This document shows positions 57,205 to 64,000 of a DNA stretch of 64,000 bases, piece after piece. Made by a program: the position numbers and the translations under genes. The number at the start of each line of letters is the position of its first letter. Position 1 is the stretch's first letter. The notes below the pieces were generated by a model that was not told where the DNA came from, did not search any database, and was given only the letters and a program-made list of their open reading frames with translations. Source of the DNA: Novosphingobium marinum (lineage in GTDB: Bacteria; Pseudomonadota; Alphaproteobacteria; Sphingomonadales; Sphingomonadaceae). Location: contig NZ_JACBZF010000001.1 in assembly GCF_013408095.1 (NCBI RefSeq), positions 496,001 through 560,000 of the forward strand, given 5' to 3'.

Positions 57205-57936
57205 ATGCTCAGGGAGGAACACCGCGAAATGAAATCGACGACGACCGAAGGCCGCAACATCGCCCTGCTGATCGATGCCGACAACGCCTCGCCGCGCGAC
57301 CTCGAGACTGCGCTCACGATCCTTGGCGACCTCGGTACGGTCAATATCCGGCGGGTCTACGGCAACTGGAAGAAGACCGGGCTGTCGGGCTGGGCCAAGA
57401 TCATCCATCGCTATGCCATCGAGCCGCAGCAGCAGTTCGACATCACCAAGGGCAAGAACGCTACCGACATGAAGATCACCATCGATGCGATGGACCTGCT
57501 CTATGGCGGGCGCGTCGATGGCTTCGGCTTCATGACCAGCGACAGCGATTTCATGCCCGTGGCAATGCGCATCCGGCAAGACGGCATTCCCGTCTACGGC
57601 TTCGGTTCGAGCAAGGCTCCCGAAGGATTCCGGCAGGCTTGCACCCGCTTCATCGACATGACCAAGATCCCCGATGACGAGGACAATGGCGTCGTCAGGG
57701 AAATGCCCGCGGTGGATGACGAACTGGTGAAGCTCCTGGGTGACGCCTGGAAGGCATCGAAGCGCGACGACGACGGCTTTGCCAGTCTTTCGGAAGTCGG
57801 CCAGCGCGTAGCCAACCGGTCGAGCTTCGATGCGCGCAGCTACGGCTTTTCGCGCCTTTCGGAACTTATCGAATCGCTGCCCAATTTCGAGACGTCCAAG
57901 CGCGACGGGGGGCTGTTCATAAAGCGCCTTCGCTAA
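57205..57936 (+). CDS. NYN domain ribonuclease-like protein with LOTUS domain
   Basis: This 243-residue protein has an N-terminal NYN (LabA/PIN-like) nuclease domain with conserved acids in ALLIDADNAS, the TDMKITIDAMDLLY region and MTSDSDFMP, followed by an OST-HTH/LOTUS domain (DEELVKLL-like to the C-terminus) that binds RNA or partner proteins. It is likely an RNA-processing or RNA-decay factor. There are three in-frame ATGs; I chose 57205, with GGAGG 5 bases upstream (57193 and 57229 are alternatives). Confidence 0.87.
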   Translation: MLREEHREMKSTTTEGRNIALLIDADNASPRDLETALTILGDLGTVNIRRVYGNWKKTGLSGWAKIIHRYAIEPQQQFDITKGKNATDMKITIDAMDLLYGGRVDGFGFMTSDSDFMPVAMRIRQDGIPVYGFGSSKAPEGFRQACTRFIDMTKIPDDEDNGVVREMPAVDDELVKLLGDAWKASKRDDDGFASLSEVGQRVANRSSFDARSYGFSRLSELIESLPNFETSKRDGGLFIKRLR

Positions 57937-57953
57937 GCAGATCCGGGGCGCCG

Positions 57954-59204
57954 CTAGTCGTGCGATCCCAGAATGCGTCGCTTGAACCAGCGAACCGCGA
58001 TCCACAGTGCGACCATGAACAGCGGAACCGCCACGCCCTCGATCAGCATGGGCGGCGGCATGTCGATGTAGATGTCCAGCGCGCGCAGGACATATCCGAG
58101 CAGGCCGATCCCGTAATAGGCCAGCGCAAAGATCGAGAGCCCTTCGACCAGCTGCTGGAGCCGTAACTGCGCCTCTGTCCGTCGCTCCATCGATTCGAGC
58201 AGCCGGGCATTCTGGTTCTCGATCCGCGTGTTGATGCGCGCGCGCAGGAGCGCTGCCAGGTCGCTCGCCCGCGTGTTGAGCTGGGCGAGCCTTTCGCGGT
58301 GCGCCCCGCACGTCCGTACCGCGGGAGAAAAACGCCGGCGGATGAAATCGGCAAGCGAATGGTAGTGAGCGATCGGTATCGGTCCCAGGTCCGCAAGCCG
58401 TTCCTCCACGAGGGTCGCGTAGGCCTGCGTGGCATCGAGCCGGTATCCGATCCGGTTGCTGAGCGTCGCCAGCTCCCCCGCCAGTCCCGACACCTGTTCC
58501 AGCAGCAGGTCGTCGAGGATCGAGGGATCACCGACATCGAGCGCGAATTGGCGCAGCCGGGCTTCGATGGCATCGAGACCGGTCCACTGGGCGCGCACTT
58601 CGGGAAGGCCGAGCAGCGCCATGTTGCGGTAGTTTCCAAGCTCCTGCAGCTGCTGCACGATGCGCGAAAGCGTGATGGGGTCGGCCTCGCCTGCCGCCAC
58701 CAGCAGTTGGCCGTATCCGGCATCGTGCAGCCTGAAATCGGACCACATCCGGATTCCGCCCCGGATGCGGCAAGAGACGAGCTCGTCGGGGTTGAACTTG
58801 AACGCCTCCAGCGGCCCTGCGGCCATTTGCTCGTCGCCGACGATCGCGATGCGCGTAGCCCTGATCACTCTTCCGGGAAAGTCCTCGATCCAGCGCCGCG
58901 CTTCGTCCGTCGTTTCGGCATCGACGTCGCCCGAGAGGAACAGCGTGATACTCGAACCCTCGGTGTGGCGCTCCCATGCGAAGGTGGCGTCGTTAGACAG
59001 CGATCCGGCGACATGGCGGGCCGAGCGGGCTACTTCGATCCCAAGCGGGGACAAGGACTCCTCGAGGTATCGCGTTTCGGCCTCGCGCTCCGGGACATCG
59101 ACGATGCGCAGGATTTGCAGGATGGTGCTCGGCGCCGAAAGCCGCGGCCAGCGCCGCAGGTGCATTTCCTCGATGATCCTGCGTCGAAGTTCGTGCTCGC
59201 GCAT
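57954..59204 (-). CDS. DUF3422 membrane-anchored protein
   Basis: This 416-residue protein is mostly soluble, with two transmembrane helices near the C-terminus (LSIFALAYYGIGLLGYVLRAL and VAVPLFMVALWIAVRWF) and a basic end. The N-terminal part resembles the DUF3422 core (EMHLRRWPRLSAP, AFKFNPDELVSCRIRG). A coiled-coil stretch lies between residues 290 and 340. The function is unknown; it is typical of alphaproteobacteria. It is convergent with the NYN gene (17-base gap). Confidence 0.86.
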   Translation of the reverse strand: MREHELRRRIIEEMHLRRWPRLSAPSTILQILRIVDVPEREAETRYLEESLSPLGIEVARSARHVAGSLSNDATFAWERHTEGSSITLFLSGDVDAETTDEARRWIEDFPGRVIRATRIAIVGDEQMAAGPLEAFKFNPDELVSCRIRGGIRMWSDFRLHDAGYGQLLVAAGEADPITLSRIVQQLQELGNYRNMALLGLPEVRAQWTGLDAIEARLRQFALDVGDPSILDDLLLEQVSGLAGELATLSNRIGYRLDATQAYATLVEERLADLGPIPIAHYHSLADFIRRRFSPAVRTCGAHRERLAQLNTRASDLAALLRARINTRIENQNARLLESMERRTEAQLRLQQLVEGLSIFALAYYGIGLLGYVLRALDIYIDMPPPMLIEGVAVPLFMVALWIAVRWFKRRILGSHD

Positions 59205-59284
59205 GGCCGCCCCTGCCGTCGATGCATGGTCCTACCACGAAACGCGCCGCTTGCGCAGCAGGTCTTGCGCAGGAGGGCCGTGCC

Positions 59285-61270
59285 TCAGGCGTCGATCATT
59301 TCGGGATCGAGCTCGCCCGCGCGGTTCTGGATGAAGTTGAAGCGATGCTCGGCGTTGCGGCCCATTAGCTCGTCGACGAGACGCTTTACCCCGGCCCGCT
59401 GTTCGTATTCGGTCGGCAGCGTGATGCGGATCAGCGAGCGCGTCTCCGGGCTCATCGTCGTCTCGCGAAGCTGCTGCGGGTTCATTTCGCCAAGGCCCTT
59501 GAACCTGCCGACATCGACCTTCCTGCCCTTGAACACCGTCTCTTCCAGTTCCCGCCGGTGCGCGTCGTCCCGGGCGTACCGGCTCTCCTTGCCGGCGGTC
59601 AGGCGGTAGAGCGGCGGTTGCGCGAGGAACAGGTGCCCACCGCGAACGATCTCGGCCATCTCCTGGAAGAAGAATGTCATCAGCAGGGTGGCGATGTGTG
59701 CTCCGTCGACGTCCGCGTCGGTCATGATGATGATGCGGTCGTAGCGCAGCGCCTGCGTGTCGCAGTCCTTGCGAATGCCGCAACCGAGCGCGAGGACGAG
59801 ATCGGCAATTTCCTGGTTGGCGCGGATCTTGTCGGCGCTGGCCGAAGCGACGTTGAGGATCTTGCCCCGGATCGGCAGGATTGCCTGGGTCTTGCGGTCG
59901 CGGGCCTGCTTGGCACTGCCGCCCGCCGAATCGCCCTCGACGATAAACAGTTCGGTTTCGCCGTCGCCCTCACCCGAACAGTCGGTCAGCTTGCCTGGCA
60001 GGCGCAGCTTCCGGGCATTGGTCGCGGTCTTGCGCTTTACCTCGCGCTCCGCCTTCCGGCGCAGGCGTTCGTCCATGCGTTCGAGGACGTGGCCGAGAAG
60101 CGCCTTTCCGCGATCCATGTTGTCGGCGAGGTAGTGGTCGAAGTGATCGCGCACCGCGTTCTCGATGAGCCGGGCGGCCTCGGGAGATGTCAGGCGATCC
60201 TTGGTCTGCGACTGGAACTGCGGATCGCGGATGAACAGCGAAAGCATGATCTCGCTGCCGGTCATCACGTCGTCGGCGGAGATGTCCTTGGCCTTCTTCT
60301 GCCCGACGAGATCGCCGAATGCGCGGATGCCCTTGGTAAGCGCCGCGCGCAGGCCCTGCTCGTGCGTGCCGCCGTCGGGTGTCGGGATCGTGTTGCAGTA
60401 CCAGGAATAGGCGCCATCGGACCACAGGGGCCATGCGATCGCCCACTCGACGCTGCCCTGCTGCTCGCCGGGAAAGTCCTGCTTGCCCGAGAAGAACTCG
60501 CTGGTGACGCACTCGCGAGAGCCGACCTGTTCGGTCAGGTGGTCGGCAAGTCCGCCGGGAAACTGGAAGACCGCTTCGGCGGGGACATCGTCGCTTGCGA
60601 GCGATCCGGCGCATTTCCAGCGGATTTCAACTCCAGCGAAGAGATAGGCCTTCGAGCGGGCGAGCTTGAACAGACGTGCGGGCTTGAACTTCGCATTCGC
60701 CCCGAAGATCTCGGCGTCGGGGGTAAAGGTCACGCTCGTGCCGCGGCGGTTCGGCGTGCCTCCCAGGCTTTCGAGGGGGCCGAGAACCTGACCGCGCGCG
60801 AATTCCTGCGCGAACAATTCCCTGTTGCGCGCCACCTCGACCCGCGTGTGGCTCGACAATGCGTTTACCACCGAGACGCCAACGCCGTGCAGGCCCCCGC
60901 TGGTCGCATAGGCCTTGCCCGAGAACTTTCCGCCCGAGTGCAGCGTCGACAGGATCACCTCGAGTGCGGACTTTCCGGGAAACTTCGGATGCTCGTCCAC
61001 CGGGATGCCGCGACCGTTGTCGGTGATCGTCAGGCGGTTGCCTTCCTCGAGCGTTACCTCGATCCGGTTGGCGTGCCCCGCGACGGCTTCGTCCATCGCG
61101 TTGTCGAGCACTTCGGCGGCGAGGTGATGGAGCGCCCGCTCGTCGGTGCCGCCGATATACATGCCGGGGCGCCGTCGAACCGGCTCCAGCCCTTCGAGCA
61201 CTTCGATGGTAGAGCCGTCATAGGATTCGCCGCCCGAAGATGGCAGCTTCTCGAACAGATCGTCGGACAT
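59285..61270 (-). CDS. parE: DNA topoisomerase IV subunit B
   Basis: This is a 661-residue ATPase subunit of topo IV, which decatenates daughter chromosomes. GHKL motifs: LDNAMDEAVAGHA, DNGRGIPVD and TSGGLHGVGVSVVNALS. The Toprim domain shows EGDSAGGSAKQARDRKTQAI and DADVDGAHI. The C-terminal part ends in GELDPEMIDA, typical of ParE/GyrB. parC is not in the window. It is followed by DUF3422 on the same strand after an 80-base gap. Confidence 0.96.
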   Translation of the reverse strand: MSDDLFEKLPSSGGESYDGSTIEVLEGLEPVRRRPGMYIGGTDERALHHLAAEVLDNAMDEAVAGHANRIEVTLEEGNRLTITDNGRGIPVDEHPKFPGKSALEVILSTLHSGGKFSGKAYATSGGLHGVGVSVVNALSSHTRVEVARNRELFAQEFARGQVLGPLESLGGTPNRRGTSVTFTPDAEIFGANAKFKPARLFKLARSKAYLFAGVEIRWKCAGSLASDDVPAEAVFQFPGGLADHLTEQVGSRECVTSEFFSGKQDFPGEQQGSVEWAIAWPLWSDGAYSWYCNTIPTPDGGTHEQGLRAALTKGIRAFGDLVGQKKAKDISADDVMTGSEIMLSLFIRDPQFQSQTKDRLTSPEAARLIENAVRDHFDHYLADNMDRGKALLGHVLERMDERLRRKAEREVKRKTATNARKLRLPGKLTDCSGEGDGETELFIVEGDSAGGSAKQARDRKTQAILPIRGKILNVASASADKIRANQEIADLVLALGCGIRKDCDTQALRYDRIIIMTDADVDGAHIATLLMTFFFQEMAEIVRGGHLFLAQPPLYRLTAGKESRYARDDAHRRELEETVFKGRKVDVGRFKGLGEMNPQQLRETTMSPETRSLIRITLPTEYEQRAGVKRLVDELMGRNAEHRFNFIQNRAGELDPEMIDA

Positions 61271-61328
61271 GCGAACGTCTATAGAACACGCGCGATTCCG
61301 CCCGCAAGCGGAGCGCGATGCGTTATCC

Positions 61329-62486
61329 TCAGTCCTCGAAGCGGGTCGGGGCCGGGCTGACTACCGTAAAGCCGCCGCTCGTCACCTGGCGCACTTCGAG
61401 CGCACGCTCTATCACGCCGCCGCGCGAAAACCGGAACGGGCCGTCGAGACCCAGGAACCCGCCCTTGTCGAGAAGCTGGTTGCGCGGGAAACCGCGTCCC
61501 GGCGTCCATTCGCGGGCGATGCGCAGCGAGAGCAGCACGGCATCGTAGCCGAGCGTCGCGATACGGTAGGGCTGGGAGCCGAAGCGCGACTTGTAGCTTT
61601 CGCTGAACTGGCGGAAGCGCGCGTCGGGCACGGCGGCGAACCATGCACCTTCGAGCGCGGGCGTGTTGGCGACAGCGCCTTCGCCGCTCCACAATTCGGT
61701 GCCCAGGATTCGCGGATTGGCCGCTCCGGCCTTCACGACCGGCGCGGCCCGTGCTGCCATCCGTCCGCTGTCGGCTATAAGCACGGCCCCGTAGCCGCCC
61801 TTCGCCTTCAGTCGCTCGGCCGCGCTGACGAGCGAGGTGTTGCCCCGGTCGTAGGCTTCCATGCCGATTACCGACGCGCCGGAAGCCCGAGCTGCGGACA
61901 TGAGTGCCGAAGATGCTCGCTGGCCGTATTCGCCGCGCGGCACCAGCGCTCCAAAGCTGGCTATTCCCTGCGAGCGGGCATAGCGAACCGTCCGGTCGAC
62001 CGACTGGCTGGGCAGCGTGCCCATGATGAACACGTCCGAAGAGGCCGCCGTCTCGTCGTTCGAGAACGAGATCACGGGCACGCCCGCGCGGCTCGCGACG
62101 CCTGAAACCGCAGGTATGTTGTCCGAAAGCAGCGGTCCGAGGATCAGCGCGTTGCCATCGTTGATCGCGCGCGATGCCGCCGAAGACGGATCGGACGACG
62201 TGTCGTAGGTAGTCACGCGCAGGTTATCGGCATTGGTATCGAGCAGCGCCATCGTGGCGGCATTAGCGATCGACTGGCCGACCTCAGCGTTTGACCCGCT
62301 CAGCGGAACGAGAAGCGCGACGCGATGGCGCTCTACATCCTCGTCCGGGAGGGCATCCGGGGTGGGTACGGTCACCGGCGGAGGCGCTTCGGGCGCGGGA
62401 CCCTTCGGGATCACCTGACAACCGGCCAGGAAGGCCAGCGCCGCCGTCATTGCCAGCTTGCGCCGATCGACTAGCCAATTCAACAT
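61329..62486 (-). CDS. LppC/LpoA-type lipoprotein (PBP activator family)
   Basis: This is a 385-residue lipoprotein (lipobox LAGC, Cys23) with a Pro-rich linker and a periplasmic binding-protein fold of the LppC type (ALLVPLSGSNAEVGQSIANA and SVDRTVRYARSQGIASFGALVPRGEYGQ, given in part). Related LpoA proteins activate penicillin-binding proteins from the outer membrane. It lacks the LpoA N-terminal TPR domain, so the exact role is uncertain. It is divergent from rsmI, a conserved arrangement in alphaproteobacteria. I chose the ATG at 62486, with GGGAGCGGCAAGAG upstream. Confidence 0.88.
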   Translation of the reverse strand: MLNWLVDRRKLAMTAALAFLAGCQVIPKGPAPEAPPPVTVPTPDALPDEDVERHRVALLVPLSGSNAEVGQSIANAATMALLDTNADNLRVTTYDTSSDPSSAASRAINDGNALILGPLLSDNIPAVSGVASRAGVPVISFSNDETAASSDVFIMGTLPSQSVDRTVRYARSQGIASFGALVPRGEYGQRASSALMSAARASGASVIGMEAYDRGNTSLVSAAERLKAKGGYGAVLIADSGRMAARAAPVVKAGAANPRILGTELWSGEGAVANTPALEGAWFAAVPDARFRQFSESYKSRFGSQPYRIATLGYDAVLLSLRIAREWTPGRGFPRNQLLDKGGFLGLDGPFRFSRGGVIERALEVRQVTSGGFTVVSPAPTRFED

Positions 62487-62526
62487 CTCTTGCCGCTCCC
62501 GGTAAGGCTGGTCCACAAGGTCCCGG

Positions 62527-63354
62527 ATGGACCAGCTTCTTTCGCCGGGCTTGTATATAGTCGCCACGCCGATTGGCAATCTCGGCGATATCACCTTGCG
62601 CGCGATAGAGGTGCTGCGTGGCGCTGCCGCGATAGCGTGCGAGGATACGCGCGTTACCGGCAAGCTGCTCAACCATCTCGGCATCGATACGCGGATGGTG
62701 CGCTATGACGATCATGCAAGCGATACGGACCGCGAACGGCTGCTGACCCGAATCGCGCAAGAGCCCGTGGCACTCGTCAGCGATGCGGGGACGCCGCTGA
62801 TTTCCGATCCGGGGTACAGACTGGTGCGCACCGCGCGCGAACGTGGCCTTCCGGTCACGAGCATTCCAGGAGCATCGGCCGCCACCGTCGCGCTCACGCT
62901 GTGCGGGCTGCCGTCGGACCGGTTCCTGTTCGCAGGATTCCTGCCCCCGAAATCAAAGGGCCGGAAGGATGTCCTGCGCGAACTGGGCAACGTGGCGGCG
63001 ACGCTGATCTTCTACGAAACCGGCCCGCGCCTGTGCGATTCGCTTGCCGACCTTGCCGAAACCTTGCCGGGCCGGGACGTCGCGGTGGCGCGCGAGCTTA
63101 CGAAGCGGTTCGAGGAATGCCGTACCGGAAGCGCGGAAGAACTTGCCAGCCATTACCGAACTCATCCTCCGAAAGGAGAGATTGTCCTGATGATCGGACC
63201 GCCGGGCGAGAAGGTAATCGGCGCGGCGGAGGCGGACGCCATGCTCCTGTCGGAACTGGCCGCCCACAAGGCCTCGCAGGCGGCGGCACGGGTCGCGAAG
63301 GCCACCGGCCTGGACCGCAAGGCACTCTACGCGCGGGCGCTCGAGCTGAAATGA
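62527..63354 (+). CDS. rsmI: 16S rRNA (cytidine 1402-2'-O)-methyltransferase
   Basis: This 275-residue tetrapyrrole-methylase-fold enzyme methylates the ribose of C1402 in the decoding centre. It shows VATPIGNLGDITLRA, CEDTRVTGKLL, VSDAGTPLISDPGYRLV (SAM-binding loop) and PGASAATVAL. The C-terminus carries a short helical extension. The stop overlaps yraN by 4 bases (ATGA). Confidence 0.96.
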   Translation: MDQLLSPGLYIVATPIGNLGDITLRAIEVLRGAAAIACEDTRVTGKLLNHLGIDTRMVRYDDHASDTDRERLLTRIAQEPVALVSDAGTPLISDPGYRLVRTARERGLPVTSIPGASAATVALTLCGLPSDRFLFAGFLPPKSKGRKDVLRELGNVAATLIFYETGPRLCDSLADLAETLPGRDVAVARELTKRFEECRTGSAEELASHYRTHPPKGEIVLMIGPPGEKVIGAAEADAMLLSELAAHKASQAAARVAKATGLDRKALYARALELK

Positions 63355-63707
63355 GCGATCGCCGCAAGCGCGCCGAAGGCCGCGGTAGGCGCGGCGAGAC
63401 GCTGGCCGCCTGGTATTTCCGGCTTCGGGGCTGGCGGGTGCTTGCCCAGCGTGTGAAGACTCCGAGAGGCGAAGTCGATCTCGTCGTGCGGAAAGGACGC
63501 AAGGTCGTTTTCGTCGAGGTGAAGTGGCGCTCCACCGTACGTGAACGCGACCGCGCGATCGACGATTACCGCCTGCGCCGTGTCGCCGCTGCGGTAGAGG
63601 CCGTGGCGCACCGCTTCGCTGGCGATGGCGACGAGATGCGCATCGATGTCCTTCTGCTTGCGCCCGGCAAGTGGCCGCGCCACATCGTCAACGCCTGGAT
63701 GCCCTGA
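63351..63707 (+). CDS. yraN: YraN family endonuclease-fold protein (UPF0102)
   Basis: This is a 118-residue protein with a Holliday-junction-resolvase-like fold: GRRGETLAAWYFRLRGWRVLA, then GEVDLVVRKGRKVVFVEVKWR, in which E/D/EVK is the nuclease-like active site. The function is unknown, although the fold suggests DNA cleavage. It is translationally coupled to rsmI and precedes gshB, a frequent alphaproteobacterial cluster. Confidence 0.9.
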   Translation: MSDRRKRAEGRGRRGETLAAWYFRLRGWRVLAQRVKTPRGEVDLVVRKGRKVVFVEVKWRSTVRERDRAIDDYRLRRVAAAVEAVAHRFAGDGDEMRIDVLLLAPGKWPRHIVNAWMP

Positions 63708-63724
63708 GGAGGAATCGAACCGTC

Positions 63725-64000
63725 ATGAGCTTGCGCGTCGCCGTCCAGATGGACCCGATCGACCGGATAAATATCGCCGGCGATTCCTCGTTCGCGCTCA
63801 TGCTGGCGGCACAGGCGAGGGGCCACGAACTCCTCCACTACGATGTCCGCACGCTGGCCTACGACGCGCACGAGGGGGCGGGCGGATTGCTGACCGCGCG
63901 TGCCGCGCCGGCAGAGGTCCGCGCCGTCGCGGGCGACCATTTCTCCATGGGCGAGCATCGCAGGATCGACCTTTCGCGCGACGTCGACGTCGTCCTGATG
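63725..64000 (+). CDS. gshB: Glutathione synthetase, N-terminal part (runs off the window)
   Basis: The visible 92 codons begin MSLRVAVQMDPIDRINIAGDSSF, the typical N-terminus of GshB, which joins gamma-glutamylcysteine with glycine. HELLHYDVRTLAYD follows. The ATG is preceded by AGGAGG 12 bases upstream. It lies 17 bases after yraN. The ATP-grasp domain is outside the window. Confidence 0.93.
   Translation, partial: MSLRVAVQMDPIDRINIAGDSSFALMLAAQARGHELLHYDVRTLAYDAHEGAGGLLTARAAPAEVRAVAGDHFSMGEHRRIDLSRDVDVVLM

Overview
This window is a stretch of high-GC (mostly 65-75%) alphaproteobacterial chromosome. The gene set (two-subunit glycyl-tRNA synthetase, endonuclease-type MutL, pyruvate phosphate dikinase, tamAB, a CoxE-like/MoxR pair, DUF3422, DUF1206, short PEP-CTERM proteins) fits Sphingomonadales, most likely Erythrobacteraceae or a neighbour; that placement is inference from gene content. 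It is mainly housekeeping DNA with dense operons, many 1-4 base stop/start overlaps and few gaps. I see no prophage, insertion sequence, CRISPR array or rRNA. There is one tRNA (Lys-CTT).

Layout. 1-3042, minus strand: aldo/keto reductase (cut by the window edge), ribH, a family-3 acyltransferase and a YihY/BrkB membrane protein. 3115-9853, plus strand: tamA-tamB and a tiny lipoprotein. 9925-15806, plus strand: a periplasmic oxidation block, with a Tat-exported PaoABC-type molybdenum aldehyde oxidoreductase followed by a cytochrome c-PQQ dehydrogenase. 16104-22014, minus strand: tRNA-Lys and the rod-shape operon mreB-mreC-mreD-mrdA-rodA. 22189-25768, plus strand: mutL, a lipoprotein and an orphan gene whose ribosome-binding site lies inside a hairpin. 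25775-28540, minus strand: a glutaredoxin-MauE fusion, DUF1206 and ychF. 28664-31612: a TPR lipoprotein, two PEP-CTERM proteins and a micro membrane protein, placed between ychF and pth. 31625-34797, minus strand: pth, rplY and two tandem TraB/GumN proteins. 34908-40878, plus strand: glyQ-glyS-ppdK. 40875-45021: an NDUFAF5-like methyltransferase, comF, a structured non-coding stretch, hisI and an acyl-CoA dehydrogenase. 45022-50557, minus strand: a probable zinc-regulated operon (ZnuD-like TonB receptor, MFS transporter, cysK, dienelactone hydrolase) preceded by a PilZ gene. 50667-53689: tyrS, a DOMON-like protein and NamZ. 53899-59204: a small secreted protein, the VWA/MoxR pair, a YjdF-like membrane protein, an NYN-LOTUS protein and DUF3422. 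59285-64000: parE, an LppC/LpoA-type lipoprotein, rsmI, yraN and the start of gshB.

The points most worth a second look are: (i) a 15-base palindrome matching the Zur operator upstream of the TonB receptor, whose product carries a His/Glu-rich zinc-type loop; (ii) a block of about 430 bases inside glyS at about 48% GC with unusual codons, set in 72-77% GC sequence, which looks like an intragenic mosaic; (iii) a hairpin of about 10 bp that buries the Shine-Dalgarno of the orphan gene at 24686; (iv) a 358-base intergenic region with several stem-loops and a minus-strand intrinsic terminator, a good candidate for an unannotated small RNA; (v) PEP-CTERM/TPR genes splitting the usual rplY-pth-ychF order. 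I did not find an obvious new multi-gene defence or mobile system.
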